Shown: positions 44,561 to 55,895 of the stretch, piece by piece
Layout of the letters: the number at the start of each line of letters is the position of its first letter
How positions within the stretch are numbered: position 1 is the stretch's first letter
Assembly: GCA_918026815.1 (NCBI GenBank)
Contig: CAKJVC010000068.1
Location: forward strand, 806,001 to 870,000
DNA from: Chalara sp. BL73
Lineage: Eukaryota > Ascomycota > Leotiomycetes > Helotiales
Length of the DNA stretch: 64,000 nucleotides
Direction of reading: 5' to 3'
Translations under genes and position numbers: made by a program
The notes under the pieces: generated by a model
The model's input: the letters and a program-made list of their open reading frames with translations, nothing else
Database searches by the model: none
Told to the model about the DNA's origin: nothing

Positions 44561-46851
44561 CTATACGTTTTCCTCAGTCTCGCTCTTTTCAGCCTCTTTT
44601 CGCTCCGCTCTCGCCTTCCTCATCTCAAGCGCCTTCTCCAACGCACTATCGATCTTCGCATTACCCCTCTCACTCATTTCCCGTCCTTTATTCTTCGTGT
44701 TCTCCATCGCTCGCGCTGCGATATCCGAGAAAGACCTGCTCGGCTCCCCTTCGCCGGCGGCTTCTCTCCTGCCTAGACGATCCGTCTTCTCTCGTGCTTT
44801 TTCAAGCAAAAACTTGAAGCCCTCGTGTGGTGCCCCTTGGATTTCGGAGTTGTGGGGTGTTTCGACCATGTTTTTGTCTGCTTTATATCTCTCCTTGGTA
44901 TCGACGCGCCGTGTGAGATAGACTGTTGCAGAGTGGCCTTGCGCAGCACGGATGCGCTCAACTTCTTGCTGATAGGCTGTGTCGTAGATACTAAACTCCG
45001 CCGCAGTGGGCGATTCTGCAATGATATCTGATGGTGGTGTTTCTAGTGAATCGTCACCGCCAGTGCCTATGCCAAGGAAGAGCGGCTCTTCGTCTAACGG
45101 ATCGTGAGCGTGACCTTTTTCGTGCGTTGATTCGTGGTGTTTAATATCAGGAATTTGCTTGGTCACAGTGTCAGCCTTTTGGTCGGCTTTGGTGTTGATG
45201 GCATCTGATCCGCTTGTAATAATCTGTCGAATATCATGATGGACCCCTTCAGCAGCGAGAGCGCCTTCGATGCCTTGACGGTCGAAAATATCAACGCTTC
45301 GTGATCTATGAGGAACTATTTCCGGAGTCCTATCACTAATGGATGGTGGATCTTGTGAATTTACGTATCTTCCGAAAGTGTTGGAAAGCGCAAATCGCTT
45401 TTTTTTCTCTAGAAGTGTCTTGAATTTCTTTACTGCTTTCATCTATATAATTGTTGGTTTATCTTTACGTTAGAATGGAGGAGCGACTAACCATAACGAT
45501 AAGATTCCGCATTTTAGTTGTGATAGCATGATTCACTTCCAGCGCACTTGGAGGCTCCACCAGATCTGCAGTATTCTCAGCCTCAGAAAGAAGGGGATCC
45601 TGTCCGTTCTTGGTAACCCATGGGTGGTCCTAACGTTCGTTAGCAACAGGCAAGATTCCGAGAAAAATATTACATACACGTATCTCTCGCATCGTGATCC
45701 GTTTACTGGGGTCTTTCTCAAGAAGTCTATTCACCAAATCTACAAACTCAAGCTCCACATCAAACTCCATCTTGAGATCCTCATGCTTGATGGCATCGTA
45801 TAGTTCAAGGACACCTGATCGTTCGAACGGTATCCTGCCAAATCTCAAACAGTAAAGAGATACACCCATAGACCAGATGTCTGCTGCTTTCCCAGAAATC
45901 TCTCCATGTTTGCTAACGCAGAGTTCTGGGGGCATGAACGCAGGCGATCCTGCTGACTTGGCGGTCTTCATATCGCTTGCCTTCTCGAACATCTCAGACA
46001 CACCGAAGTCTACTATTTTGAGAACATCATCTTCGGTAAGGAGTAGATTATCGGGCTTGATATCTCGGTGAACTATTCCTTGGGCGTGTACTGCGCGCCT
46101 CTTAGTTATTGTCCCTTAGGTGAAGGATCAGGCCAAACTTACAATACTCAATGCCCAAAATGAGATCTCGGAACCAGCATCTACAACTTTCTACATCATA
46201 AGGACTCGCCTTCTCTCCCAGCCCCACCTTCATGACCACACCTTTTTTGCACATCTCTAAAACCATATAGAGCGAGTCCTCCTCTGGGTCATCCAGCACC
46301 TCAATAAGCGACACCAAATTTGGGTGATTAAGCTTCTTCATGATAGCTATTTCCTCCTTGATAAGGTACAAAGGATTTCCTTTGCCTTCGTCGTCATGAA
46401 TATCGGAGGCGGAGTGACGGTGTAATGGAGAGTTCAAACCAGCTGCTGCAGCCAAATGGCCCGGCCGTCGTCGATCACTATGAGGTCTTCGAAGGATATT
46501 TGACTGAGCCCTTTTTCGTAGCCTAGACTTAGAAAACTCTTTGACAGCCTGTATCATCTTTATTAGCTTCCGGATTTGTAAGGCTAGTTGTATACTCCTC
46601 CGGATTGGTATATTGCTCACATATTCCTTGCCATATTGATCAACAGCATAATGCACAGCACCAAAAGAACCCCTCCCAATTTCGTCCTTAATAAGATATT
46701 GGTTAATATGATGTTCTCCCTTGCCGTCCTCTTCATTGTTTGTATATTCTGAGCGAGCATTGAGCGTCTCCTTCACAAATCGATGGTGGGATGGAGTCCG
46801 CCGATGATGCCTTAGTGGGCTGTGATATGCTGGAGTTGATCTGTTCGACAT
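44561..46851 (-). CDS. Ca2+/calmodulin-dependent kinase kinase-like (Ssp1/CMKC type)
   Basis: Upstream kinase likely to phosphorylate the activation loop of CaMK or AMPK/Snf1. Five exons on the minus strand (46851-46621, 46548-46143, 46090-45678, 45629-45492, 45442-44561) splice to 689 residues. The kinase domain starts near residue 52 (IKDEIGRGSFGAVHYAVD, then AVKEFSK). After the lysine comes a basic Arg/Pro-rich insertion (RRPHSDRRRPGH), the hallmark of the CaMKK group. Then LHAQGIVHRDIKPDNLLL, IVDFGVSEMF, SAGSPAFMPPEL and DIWSMGVSLYC. The C-terminal third begins MMKAVKKFKTLLEKKKRFAL, a basic amphipathic stretch fitting a calmodulin-binding/autoinhibitory site (inference), and ends in a long charged helix. 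The fungal group is certain; the exact orthologue name is not. Confidence 0.88.
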
Positions 46852-47325
46852 AACATTAGCTTTTGATCCATGTGTCTGATTCCTTGAAAAAACTCACAAA
46901 TGATGAATGAGGGCAGGACGTGCCTCGACGTGAATATCAGGCAGGTCAATAGAAATTCCTTACATCACTCGTTATCAGTATATGGATCGTCACATCAGGC
47001 TGTCAAAGTATCTACCATGTGAAGGAATTATTCCGCTTTCAGCCTCGTGCTTGCTCACGTCTCCTACGTGGCCTGGCGGTTCGCAATTACCTGCAAACGA
47101 ACTCATGATCTCAAGGTCAAACAATAGAAAATTTTCATGGCAAACAGGCACTAGAAATAGCTGTTGCAATGGGAGCTGAATGTTTCCCCATGGTAAGGCT
47201 GAGGGGTATTATTGGTCTTGGCGAAAGCTTATTTTACTTTAACCCGGAAGACACGGCCACTCTTTTCATTTGGCAGCCTCGTGCACTGGAGCTCGATCAA
47301 TATTGCCAGTCCAGGCGCAAGCAAG
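46852..47325. promoter_or_regulatory. Divergent intergenic region between the CaMKK gene and BET5
   Basis: 474 bases between two divergent start codons, presumably holding both promoters. No clear TATA or repeated motif was seen. Confidence 0.4.
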
Positions 47326-48013
47326 ATGGTAGTTTACTCCTTCTACATATTCGATCGGCATAGTAAGTGACTGGAATCTGCTTGAGGGCTAGAAGCTAAT
47401 GACTGCTCAGCTGAATGCATATACTCCAAGCTCTGGGCGAGAGACAGACCCCTTTCCTCAGGCGGAACGGGAGGAGGAACAGGAGCACGACCCATCTCCG
47501 GCTCCAGCACAAATAGCAATGGCTTAGCGACTCAAGAACTTGGTCCTGCGAGAGCACGTCCGGCAAGACTAAGTGCACAGGATGATGCGAAGCTCATATT
47601 TGGAACGATATTCTCGTTGCGGAATATGGTGCGGAAGCTAGGTGGTCCAGATGATAGGCAAGCCCCAGGTCTTTGGAATTTTATGGTGGTTACTGACACG
47701 GTATATAGCTTCATATCATACCGGACTGGCCAGTACAAGTTACACTACTATGAGACTCCGACTAGCATTAAATTTGTGATGCTTACGGACACGCAAACGC
47801 TTAATATGAGGAATGTCCTGCACCAGATATACGTGAACCTTTATGTCGAATATGGTATGTGAGGCCACTTACTATATCAATTTTTCTCTAATCAACAAAA
47901 TAGTCGTCAAGAATCCCCTATCAACAGTCGAGCATCCAGGAGGTGAAGGGGTCGCGAATGAGTTGTTTGAGCTAGCCTTAGACTCATTCGTCAAAGGCGT
48001 CCTCCAATCCTGA
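47326..48013 (+). CDS. BET5: TRAPP complex subunit Bet5 (TRAPPC1)
   Basis: Longin-fold core subunit of TRAPP, the exchange factor for Ypt1/Rab1 in ER-Golgi and Golgi traffic. Exons 47326-47362, 47411-47854 and 47904-48013 (48 and 49 bp introns) give 196 residues. The start MVVYSFYIFDRHTECIYSKLW is the classic Bet5 beginning and becomes visible only after splicing the 37 bp first exon. Next comes a Gly/Ser-rich insertion of about 45 residues (SSGGTGGGTG), which lengthens the protein relative to yeast and is common in filamentous fungi. The second half shows LIFGTIFSLRNMVRKL, YKLHYYETPTSIKFV, IYVNLYVEYVVKNPL and a C-terminal amphipathic helix. It is divergent from the CaMKK-like kinase gene. 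Confidence 0.93.
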
Positions 48014-48441
48014 GTATGATCCTCTTCTAGCTTTTGAGGTCAACTAGAGGGGTTTAATGAATGATGAGCATGTTCTGGCGTTGGTGCATTTACAGGCGGA
48101 GTACAAGGCATTTTATTTCGACAGATACCAATATAAACTTTGATACACTTCACAAGCATGGACATTGCATTATAAGTTGATTGATATCAGGTGGTTAGTT
48201 TTAAGGAGATAAGCATCAAAAGGTCCATTAAGGTATGGTCATGCAATTCTCGTAGCATTATGGCGAATTCCGCCCAGGCTTAAGCGAAAGTCGAAAGGGG
48301 TTAACGTGAGGAACGTGTTATTATTTCATAATCTTACATAGCCAACTATAAGCCTGCTCAGTCAGCATAAGAGCCTAACTCCCACTGTCCTTTATGTTTC
48401 AACCAGCCATGCGACCCCTGAAATATGATTAGGTATATGAA
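48014..48441. other. Convergent intergenic region, no gene seen
   Basis: 3' regions of BET5 (+) and PEX3 (-). Confidence 0.5.
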
Positions 48442-50120
48442 TCAGAGTTTTCCGGTAGATTCCACTGCCTTGCCCCAGGCACTCTCGAAGTTAGCCACTG
48501 TTCCAACGTCAACAACACTTTCTTGGCCCGGGAGCTCCTCTTTCAATACTGACTCGGCGGCTACTATCTCTATACCTCCAGGGCCATCTTTCTGGGTGAA
48601 GAGGGCACCATTATCATTTGCTGGACTGATCTCGCTCTCCCAGTTGCTAGAGTAGACTACGGCTGCGAAAGCATCCAGGTCCCTAACTTGCTCCATAGAT
48701 TGTAAATACTCATTTGGAACGCCGTTGCCGATGGAATGGGCTTGTCTTGTCAAGAGTGCAAGTAGAATCGGCAGCTTGACTGGCTTAGGTTCGATAATCT
48801 CAGTAATTCTTGATAACTCTGCAGTTTCGGGGGTCGGCTCTTGCTTATATACTTGCTGAGCAATCTTTTGATCCACAAGCGTCGAGAATCCAGCATCAAG
48901 AAGTAGGGTAAGAACGTGGGAGAAGGGTGGAGCATCGATGAGATCTGATGTCTCATCTAGAAGTCGTCGTAGAGAGGTGACTGGAGGATCCACAGCTGAG
49001 ATTTCTGTACTCATGCCAGACTCTTTCAACACAAATTCCTCCTCATCTCTTGGAGGCAGCAAGTACTCCAACCATTTATGTGCTTGCCTATCCGCAGCAG
49101 TGGCACCTTCGACCTTCTTTCGTACTTCTAGCGTCAGTTCTGAGAATTTCTGCATAGACACATCCTCTCTTGGGCTCATGCTGCCAAAAACTTCTCTAAC
49201 CGCCTCATCCACTTTTAACATGACTTGTCGCCAGCCTCGGTGCAGCAACCACCAGCTGAATGTGAGGTATTGTCTGTTGGTTTCAAAGTCGTTGCCATAT
49301 GCTTGATCAGGATTGTCATCATCGTTATTCTCTAAGCTAATGGTTGACTGATCCATTCCTCCTGTAGCTAATGATACTACGCTCGATAAATAACTTCTCC
49401 GGCCTAGCAGATTAAGTTGGATTCGTGTCAACAGTGTGAGCAAGGCCAAGGTATAGATTAATGTAAATGCTCGTGTTATGGCTAAAGAACTTATTAGACT
49501 CAACTGTTTGCAAGTATATCTTCTTTGTAATACATACCACTAATCTTGAGATCGTTCCATAATTGAAGCTTGGACTTTTTGCCATTTTGTGCCTGTTGCC
49601 CACCATCTTGTGCACCATTTCCAACCACTGATGGAGGTGGAACGGATATCTGGCTGGCATGAATACCACTTTCGCTCTGCAAGCTTGCCATGCTTCTCCC
49701 ATCGTCATCAGTGACACTTGGCGGGCTAGAACCTAGTTCTGATGGATGCGCCTCCCCATTGCGAGCTAACTTTGCTGCTTTCTGTTGTTGTAACTCAAAA
49801 GTTATGCGCTCTGTCTGTAATTCTGCGAGTATATTGTCCGTGGCTGTTGGCAGGAGGGCCAGGACAGTGAAGGTACAGTCTTCTTGGTTTTGCTCGAATC
49901 GTCGACGTAGGCTTTGAAATGGTCAGTATGCATCTATTTGCTTATAGAACATTGCGCTATACTTCTCTCTTGCTATGCGATCACTGCTCATCCGCTGCCT
50001 AGCATCTGAGATCTTCCCAAGTACATATTTCGTAGCTACGTAGCCAGCCCCCAGAATTCCAAACCCAATTGCGAACGAAGTTCTGTTCCGCCGAAGCCAT
50101 CTGCGGGTGGCGGCGATCAT
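48442..50120 (-). CDS. PEX3: Peroxin Pex3
   Basis: Peroxisomal membrane protein that docks Pex19 and inserts other membrane proteins. Three exons on the minus strand (50120-49963, 49911-49538, 49481-48442) with introns of 51 and 56 bp give 523 residues. The N-terminus has basic residues and one membrane anchor (RRWLRRNRTSFAIGFGILGAGYV), followed by the conserved RMSSDRIARENLRRRFEQNQEDC, which is restored only by splicing intron 1. KLQLWNDLKISAITRAFTLIYTLALLTLLTRIQLNLLGRR-type sequence spans the second junction and is the Pex3 signature. The C-terminal half contains the helices of the Pex19-binding fold. A Ser-rich loop of about 60 residues lies before the second junction. Confidence 0.94.
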
Positions 50121-50695
50121 TGTTTAAGTAGAGAAGATTGGATCATCAACATGCCATACTACTGATACTTGATGAAAGCGCAACAGGTAGTGGTTTGAGA
50201 AATACTGGTCGAAGCGGACTGCTTCACATTCACATTTACATAGGGAGTACAAAGCAATTCTGCCGAGGCTACGTGTGGCTGGAGTTGCCGGGATTACATT
50301 ACAACGTAAGTCCTGTATAACCAAGTGACGATGGCAGGAGGGTAGTCAGCTCGGCTTGATAGGTTCACCCCGGGCCCGACCAGTCACTCTAAGCTCTACT
50401 CAAAGGTTCCGTAAGCTTGCGTTGTATGATATTACAAGCACATTTGAATACAGCATCTGTCAATCGTAGTATCCCTTGTTTTTAGTACTTTATGAGCTTT
50501 TCAAATTACCTAGTTTTCCAGATCCTGTGTCCCACAATCAATTTGACACATTGCGGGTGGTAATAGACCTTATCCTTTTCACAACCAAGGTGGATCCAAA
50601 CCCAAGGGAGATAAGATTCAACCCCACCATCTCAGATCAACATTCAACATTTCATTGCAGCTTGGAAAGTCGAGAAGGCCTGCACACCTCAAACA
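50121..50695. promoter_or_regulatory. Divergent intergenic region between PEX3 and ATG101
   Basis: 575 bases separating the two start codons, expected to hold both promoters. No strong motif was recognised. Confidence 0.4.
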
Positions 50696-51390
50696 ATGGA
50701 ACAGAAACAGCCAAAATACCCACAGCATGTTATTGAAGTGTTCGCAGATCTGTCCTCAGTGAGAGACGTCGTCCGAGGGAAGAATCATCCCACGAGACTG
50801 CACTGTCCTCGAGAGCTCCGTCTAACATCAGCTTGCAGGCATTTTACACACCATTTTCTTCCATCGTTTTCTCCTTTCTATCCGGCCTCGAACCCGTGAT
50901 GTCCTTGATCTCACCCTACCTGTTGTAGAAGACGCGGAGCTAGAAACGCTGATCGATCAACGAACTGCAACCCTAATTCGCCAGTTAGATACCAGTTCTT
51001 ACAACAACGCAGGTCCGCGCGGGTCGCTGGTAGTGTCATTCTTGGAGAAAAGGAGAAAGAAGGGCTGGTTTCCAGGCAGAGGCGACGAAGACTTGTGCTG
51101 GGAGTCCTGGACGTTGGAAGTTACGCTGTCGACGCCTGAAACAGAGACTGGTATGCTCTTCACATAGTGTCGTGGGGAAAAGCGCTAATCTGCGTGGTAT
51201 AGAGAGAGCGAAAGTCCGGAAAGCGATGGAAGCGATGCTATTGAAGGCCGCAATGAAGATCGTGACATTGGTGAATACCTATAAAGACCATATCCCACCT
51301 ATCATGACAAGCGAGGCGAACCCGTTTCCGTATCAAATCACTGTCAATAAAGGTCAAATGAGGGATGGGTGGGGGATAGGCATATTTTAA
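50696..51390 (+). CDS. ATG101: Autophagy protein Atg101 (first intron lacks GT donor)
   Basis: HORMA-fold partner of Atg13 in the Atg1/ULK1 initiation complex. The model is 50696-50777, 50839-51150 and 51203-51390, giving 193 residues, the normal length. Landmarks: VRDVVRGILHTIFFHRF, DLTLP, the Trp-Phe finger in KKGWFPGRG, CWESWTLEV, ERAKVRKAMEAMLLKAA and NPFPYQITV. The join at 50777/50839 is required by family conservation (R-G-I-L-H), but the intron begins GGAAGA where GTAAGA is expected. If intron 1 is retained, the frame ends after about 67 residues. The second intron (GTATGC...TATAG) is normal. The gene is either affected at a splice site or the base is a sequence error. Confidence 0.85.
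50778..50838 (+). other. ATG101 intron 1 with GG-AG ends
   Basis: 61 bp intron beginning GGAAGAATC and ending TTGCAG, with a plausible branch CTAAC at 50822-50826. A single T to G change from GTAAGA would explain the first two bases. A GTGAGA at 50759 is a possible cryptic donor, but it would shift the frame. Confidence 0.7.
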
Positions 51391-51918
51391 AAAGGAAAGA
51401 GTATAGAGTTGGGATCTGGCGTTCAGGAGGGTTAGAGGCTTGCAGATTTTGATACCCCTACACAAAATAACATGTATGTTTATTGTATTCTTCAGGCATT
51501 TGAATTCTGAGTGAGCAGGAAAACTTCCTAAATGGAATAAGTAAACGGTGAAGACAGGACATGAGAGGGTCCGAGTCTAGTTCCATAAACTAAAGAGAAA
51601 GGAGATTGGTGGCAGGTTAGTGAGCCTACCCAATTCACACATGGAATGAACAGGGTAGGGACGTCACAGCTAGCTCACCTAGTACAGCGCAGGATATCAG
51701 TATCCCAAGCATGATTACCATCAGTCATAACAGCTTTCCCTCCGCTGGCAAGTCAATCTGCTGTCACGCCTATGCTTAGGTTAGGTTCATCTTTCAGAAA
51801 CGCATATTCAGTTCGAGAGCATAAGTCAAGCATGACTTCATTCCCTAAATTGCCAACCCTATTCAAGATATCACTCAAGCCTCGACCCATGCTTACACCA
51901 AATGCAGGCACTGGTAGT
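51391..51918. other. Convergent intergenic region, no gene seen
   Basis: 3' regions of ATG101 (+) and the P450 gene (-). Confidence 0.5.
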
Positions 51919-53522
51919 CTAATCCCTCTCCCCTACAACCCTAATCCTAACGCCTTTACTCTCCTTCACAGGTTGACTAACAAAGCAATCTCTTGCCACA
52001 TCCACATCCGTTCTATCAGTTTCAAACAACTCCAACTCCCACCGCCGAAATACCATCGCCGTAGCAAGATACAGCTCTACCCACGCAAGATTAATGCCCG
52101 CACAATTCCTGGTCCCCTTGCTGAATGGTACAAGATACGTCTCCAGTCTCCTCTCTTCCTTCTCTCCCTTAATCCACCTCTCTGGTACAAACTTCGCGGG
52201 CTCGGGGAAAATATTGGTATCATAGTGCATGAAATAGTAGGACATACTAACTGGTACCCCAGCTGGTATACTCCAGTCGCCGTACTGAAGAGGCTCGGAT
52301 GGTGAGATTCGTGGGAGGCGGGTAAGGACTGGGGCGGAGATGCGGAGGGATTCCTTGAGGATGGCGGTCAGATATGGGAGTTGTTCTAGTTGCGTCCAGC
52401 TCGGTATCGTGTCCGCCGTAGGCATAACTGTATGCAGCTCGGTTCTGAGTTTTGCGAGGGCATCCAGATTATCCAGGAGATGGAAGCTAAGTACGGCTAA
52501 GACCTGCGCCGTAGTTTCGGAACCGGCTCCAATGAGAATGTTTCCTTCGTCAGAAAGACGTAGCGCTGTTTTCTCAGACGGTGGTAACTCGCTATCTCTC
52601 AATTCATGAAAGATAGTATTCGTATTCTTCTCTGTCTCTGGGTCGTGGCGGAGGATACTGGCTACTTTGATTCTGGTGTTCCTATGGTGCCTGATGACTG
52701 GCCCAGCCAAAGAATTGGGTAGCCGGTTGAGGACTTTCAGCAGCCACGGAAAGTGCATTATGAGATTAGCTTTCTCAAACACCTGCTCAAGCATGTATTT
52801 CCATTCTTCGGCAAGTTCTTCATCGAGTAGACAGTTGAAGGACTCGCCGAAACAATAGGAAGATATGATATCGAGGGTGAGGGCTGAATAGGCGACACGA
52901 AGATCGAGTGGTTTCTGGCTGGTGAGATAGGAGGACAGGAGAGAAGAGAGAGAAGAGATTCTGGACGCTATGATGGGTTGGATGGCGCTTATGGAGCGTT
53001 TGCTGAAGAAGGGGTTAATAGCGCCGCGGCGAAGGCGATGCTGGTCATGGGATAGTGTCTCGAAGCTCGAGTGTGGGCTTCCACCTCCGGCTACAAACCA
53101 GAGATATCTGTTCTTGTATTAATTCAATTTCCTTTTGAAAGAATGATGAAAATTGGGCGGCGCATTTTTACTTGTCTCTTTTGTAGGAATTGCTGGTGTA
53201 TAGTTCTTCGTAATACTCTGAATCTTGGATATGTATCTCCCATGGGTTTATTCTCACAATGGGTCCTTCACAAATTTAGTCGAGACGTGAAATCAGTTTC
53301 GGAAAGCTTAAAGGATCTTTCACCATATATAGCATGCATCTTGCTGACCTCCCATATGAACATTCCACCTCTCACAATGTTGTGGTAAAACTCATACCAC
53401 TGCGTCAGAGCTGCTAACTTTGGCCCAGGAAATTTTGCCAGTGGACTAAAGTAAAGTCGCCATATTGCTCCATAGAGTATCCAGCCTATGACTAGGAAAA
53501 TACCATAAAGTATTAAGGCCAT
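51919..53522 (-). CDS. Cytochrome P450 monooxygenase
   Basis: Heme-thiolate monooxygenase anchored in the ER. Three exons on the minus strand (53522-53324, 53265-53172, 53107-51919) with introns of 58 and 64 bp give 493 residues. There is an N-terminal membrane anchor ([19 protein letters not shown]) and Pro-rich hinge [28 protein letters not shown] and [17 protein letters not shown] follow. The I-helix is AGSETT, the ExxR is ESLR, PERW is present, and the heme loop [10 protein letters not shown] contains the Cys ligand. The RDKYxWF and HRxRRxAxNPFFS pattern is shared with fungal P450s near the trichodiene oxygenase/CYP58-like group, but the substrate cannot be told. No terpene cyclase, PKS or NRPS gene is nearby, so a cluster is not supported. 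Confidence 0.92.
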
Positions 53523-54357
53523 TGAGAACTAGTGGGGCAAACAAAGCGTATACGACAAGACCAAAATCTGTAGGGAGCCAGCATCAAACTATATGTCTAC
53601 CATTGAACATTCAAACTAGCTTATTAAGTGAAATTGGGATTATCACCAAAAATGGTACGCAAGGAAAACTTATTGCGCGATCTTTGCATTATTGTAGAAT
53701 ACCTGAAACCTGTCTGCAAGACCTACCTGTGCAATAGCATTTTGCATCGGGCATATGTTTGGAAATGTGAGCTCATGTGGAGATAAGATATCGAATCAAG
53801 ATATATCTGTTAGTAAGATAGTATTGTAAAGAGAACACCAATCCTGTTTTTGTGGTTAGCTGACCGTTTGGCATGCCTAGCCAATATGTGTATTGTGGGC
53901 ACTTTCTCATCATATGGCACTTGCTTACTCATGCATGTGCATATTGGCAATCATATGCATCACCGATGTCTAGATATTTTGTAGCTATCGCTTTCGAGAT
54001 CCTCGGAGCAGTGGTGATGTCTCAGGAACTATTCGTTAGATTCTACTGCAGATGCATAACACTAGTTAAATGCTTGACCAGAATGAAGGAATCCAAGGGA
54101 ATTAAATTTAGCCGCCATATTTTTATGACAGCAAAGTGATGCAACAAGGCAGAGAATTTCATAAAGAAGTATCATAACTGAGCTAAAGGTATTATGAAGA
54201 GGATGAAGAAGATTGCATCGAGATGCTACCAAAACTCTGGAGGCACATGGGTATCATATTGTAAGACTACATCTTCCAGATGCACTTACTCCTAATGACC
54301 TTGTCACTAATGAATCAAATGAAATTTTGCTTTTCCAGTGTTCCCTAGAGCTTCATA
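53523..54357. other. AT-rich intergenic, no gene seen
   Basis: 835 bases between the P450 start and the zinc-finger stop, both minus strand. The sequence is AT-rich with no credible frame. Confidence 0.5.
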
Positions 54358-55266
54358 CTATCGCTTACTGAAACCGCCTCTAGCTCCTCCACGACCAAAT
54401 TTGACGCTGCTCGGGACAAACTTCAGTGAGGACATTGCTCCAGCCAAGTCATCCATATATACATCTCCTTGTGTAGATGGTGCCGTGGCGGGCAGAGCAC
54501 TCTCCTGAGAGTCCTCTGGATTGGAATTTTGCTTGTCGGCTTCTAAATTTTCTGGTTTTGAAGGCTTCCCGGTGCTGACGTCCATGTGTCTTCCTTTAGA
54601 CTCTTTGGCATACTGTGCTGCGGAGCTCTTTCGTCGATGTCGGCCTGACCTTAACATTGAGCTGCGGTTGTCAATCCCGTTGTTCACAATGTAAAAATCG
54701 TAGTCTTTAGGGAAATAATGCTTGTCGATCAAGTGCATTCGTCTCTTCTGAGGTGTGGAACATATCTTGTCACAATCCTCGACGAAGCAGACATACTATA
54801 ATAGAGATGGTCAGCATTTTATTAAATGCCAACGCATAGATCAGGATCGGATTACCGTCTTTTCTCCCCTCTCTCTTCTAACGGCCGCCAACGCATCGTG
54901 ATTCTCCTCAATATGAAGGTTTAGGAAATGGTTGGTAGGGAAGTTCTTGCGGCACTCAAGACAGCGGTTGAGGTGAGTTTTATTATAGTGTATCTCGTAT
55001 TCTTCATAGGTAGAAAAGCGAAGGTTTTGAGCGTGGCCGGGAAGAGAACATATCATCGCAATTGTCTGATGTTCTTCACCGCTCCGAGCATCAAGATGAA
55101 GAATCTTCGCTTCAGGTCCGGCTTGTTGGTCAAAAATGGTTGTAGACGAGGTTTGCAAAGGAGCTGAACTAGCTTCTCTTATCTCTAGATAGTCTATAGG
55201 ATCCTCTGGTTCTGGTTCTGGCTCTCTGGATCTCTTCCCAAGCTGATTAATTCCTGGTGTAGACAT
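54358..55266 (-). CDS. C2H2 zinc-finger protein, ZNF511-like
   Basis: Exons on the minus strand 55266-54856 and 54795-54358 (60 bp intron GTAATC...TATAG) give 282 residues. A CSLPGHAQ...THLNRC stretch is followed by a C2H2 finger CLECRKNFPTNHFLNLHIEENH, then a second finger YVCFVEDCDKICSTPQKRRMHLIDKH leading into FPKDYDFYIV. That last pair and the FPKDYDF tail are the pattern of the ZNF511 family, conserved from fungi to man and of poorly known function. The C-terminal tail has a basic RSGRHRRKSS stretch, an acidic region and a Gly/Arg-rich end. Splicing joins the finger in frame. Nuclear location is inference. Confidence 0.82.
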
Positions 55267-55895
55267 GTTGAAGAATGTGGGGTAGTTACTTTGGAGTGCC
55301 AGTTCTCTGGTTGACCAACTTCTATGAAGTCGATATGGAGTCCCCTCCTGATTAACTTATGATGATCAACGGCAGATGCTAGGGTGGGATTGAAATCATT
55401 TATATAAAGGTTCAATAATTACGTTCAAACTTTGCCAAAACCCGACATCTTCAACAGTAGTATCCAGCCTTGTTTGAATATATTTACTTCTACCAACAGA
55501 AAGAAATTCAGCCTCGCGCATAGACCCTTTCTGGCCCGTGCACGACTAGAAAGACGGGCGATCATGGCCTCAAACCCCCCAGTCGTCCCACTAGTTGTGA
55601 ATCTCTCCAAAGGATCTCTCATTGTATCAGCCTTGCAACGTTCGATCTATTTGCATTGCAGACTCTAGAGCTCTGCCAATCACGCCTCCTTTCCATCAAT
55701 CTTGGTTCATTAGTGATCTTTCGTATTCTTTGAGCTTCGCTTCTGCCGCTCTCCGTCAGTCTTTGTCACTGGCGAAACACAATTTGGGCTCACTTTCGAA
55801 ATGCTGGAGCGCCTTGATATCACCAGATTTGCGACCATTGCGCCGGCGCAACGACTTTAGCATCGAACGTGGTCCGTAGATTCGGAGTTGGCGCA
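55267..55895. promoter_or_regulatory. Divergent region between the zinc-finger gene and the EST1-like gene
   Basis: 629 bases that should hold both promoters. Open sequence on the plus strand (ATG at 55564) might be a 5' coding extension of the EST1-like gene, but I could not join it in frame with good splice sites. Confidence 0.35.

Noticed and set aside
44561..45442. Separate gene for the charged 293-residue frame
   Set aside because: It joins in frame by a 49 bp intron to the CaMKK-like kinase (IVM|MKAVKKF), so it is the last exon of that gene.
51919..53522. Secondary-metabolite cluster around the P450 gene
   Set aside because: Neighbours are Atg101, a ZNF511-like protein and Est1; no backbone enzyme, transporter or pathway regulator is nearby.
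55564..55668. Possible extra 5' exons of the EST1-like gene from ATG 55564
   Set aside because: No donor/acceptor pair gives a continuous frame into 55896; the short start at 55896 is kept with lower certainty.
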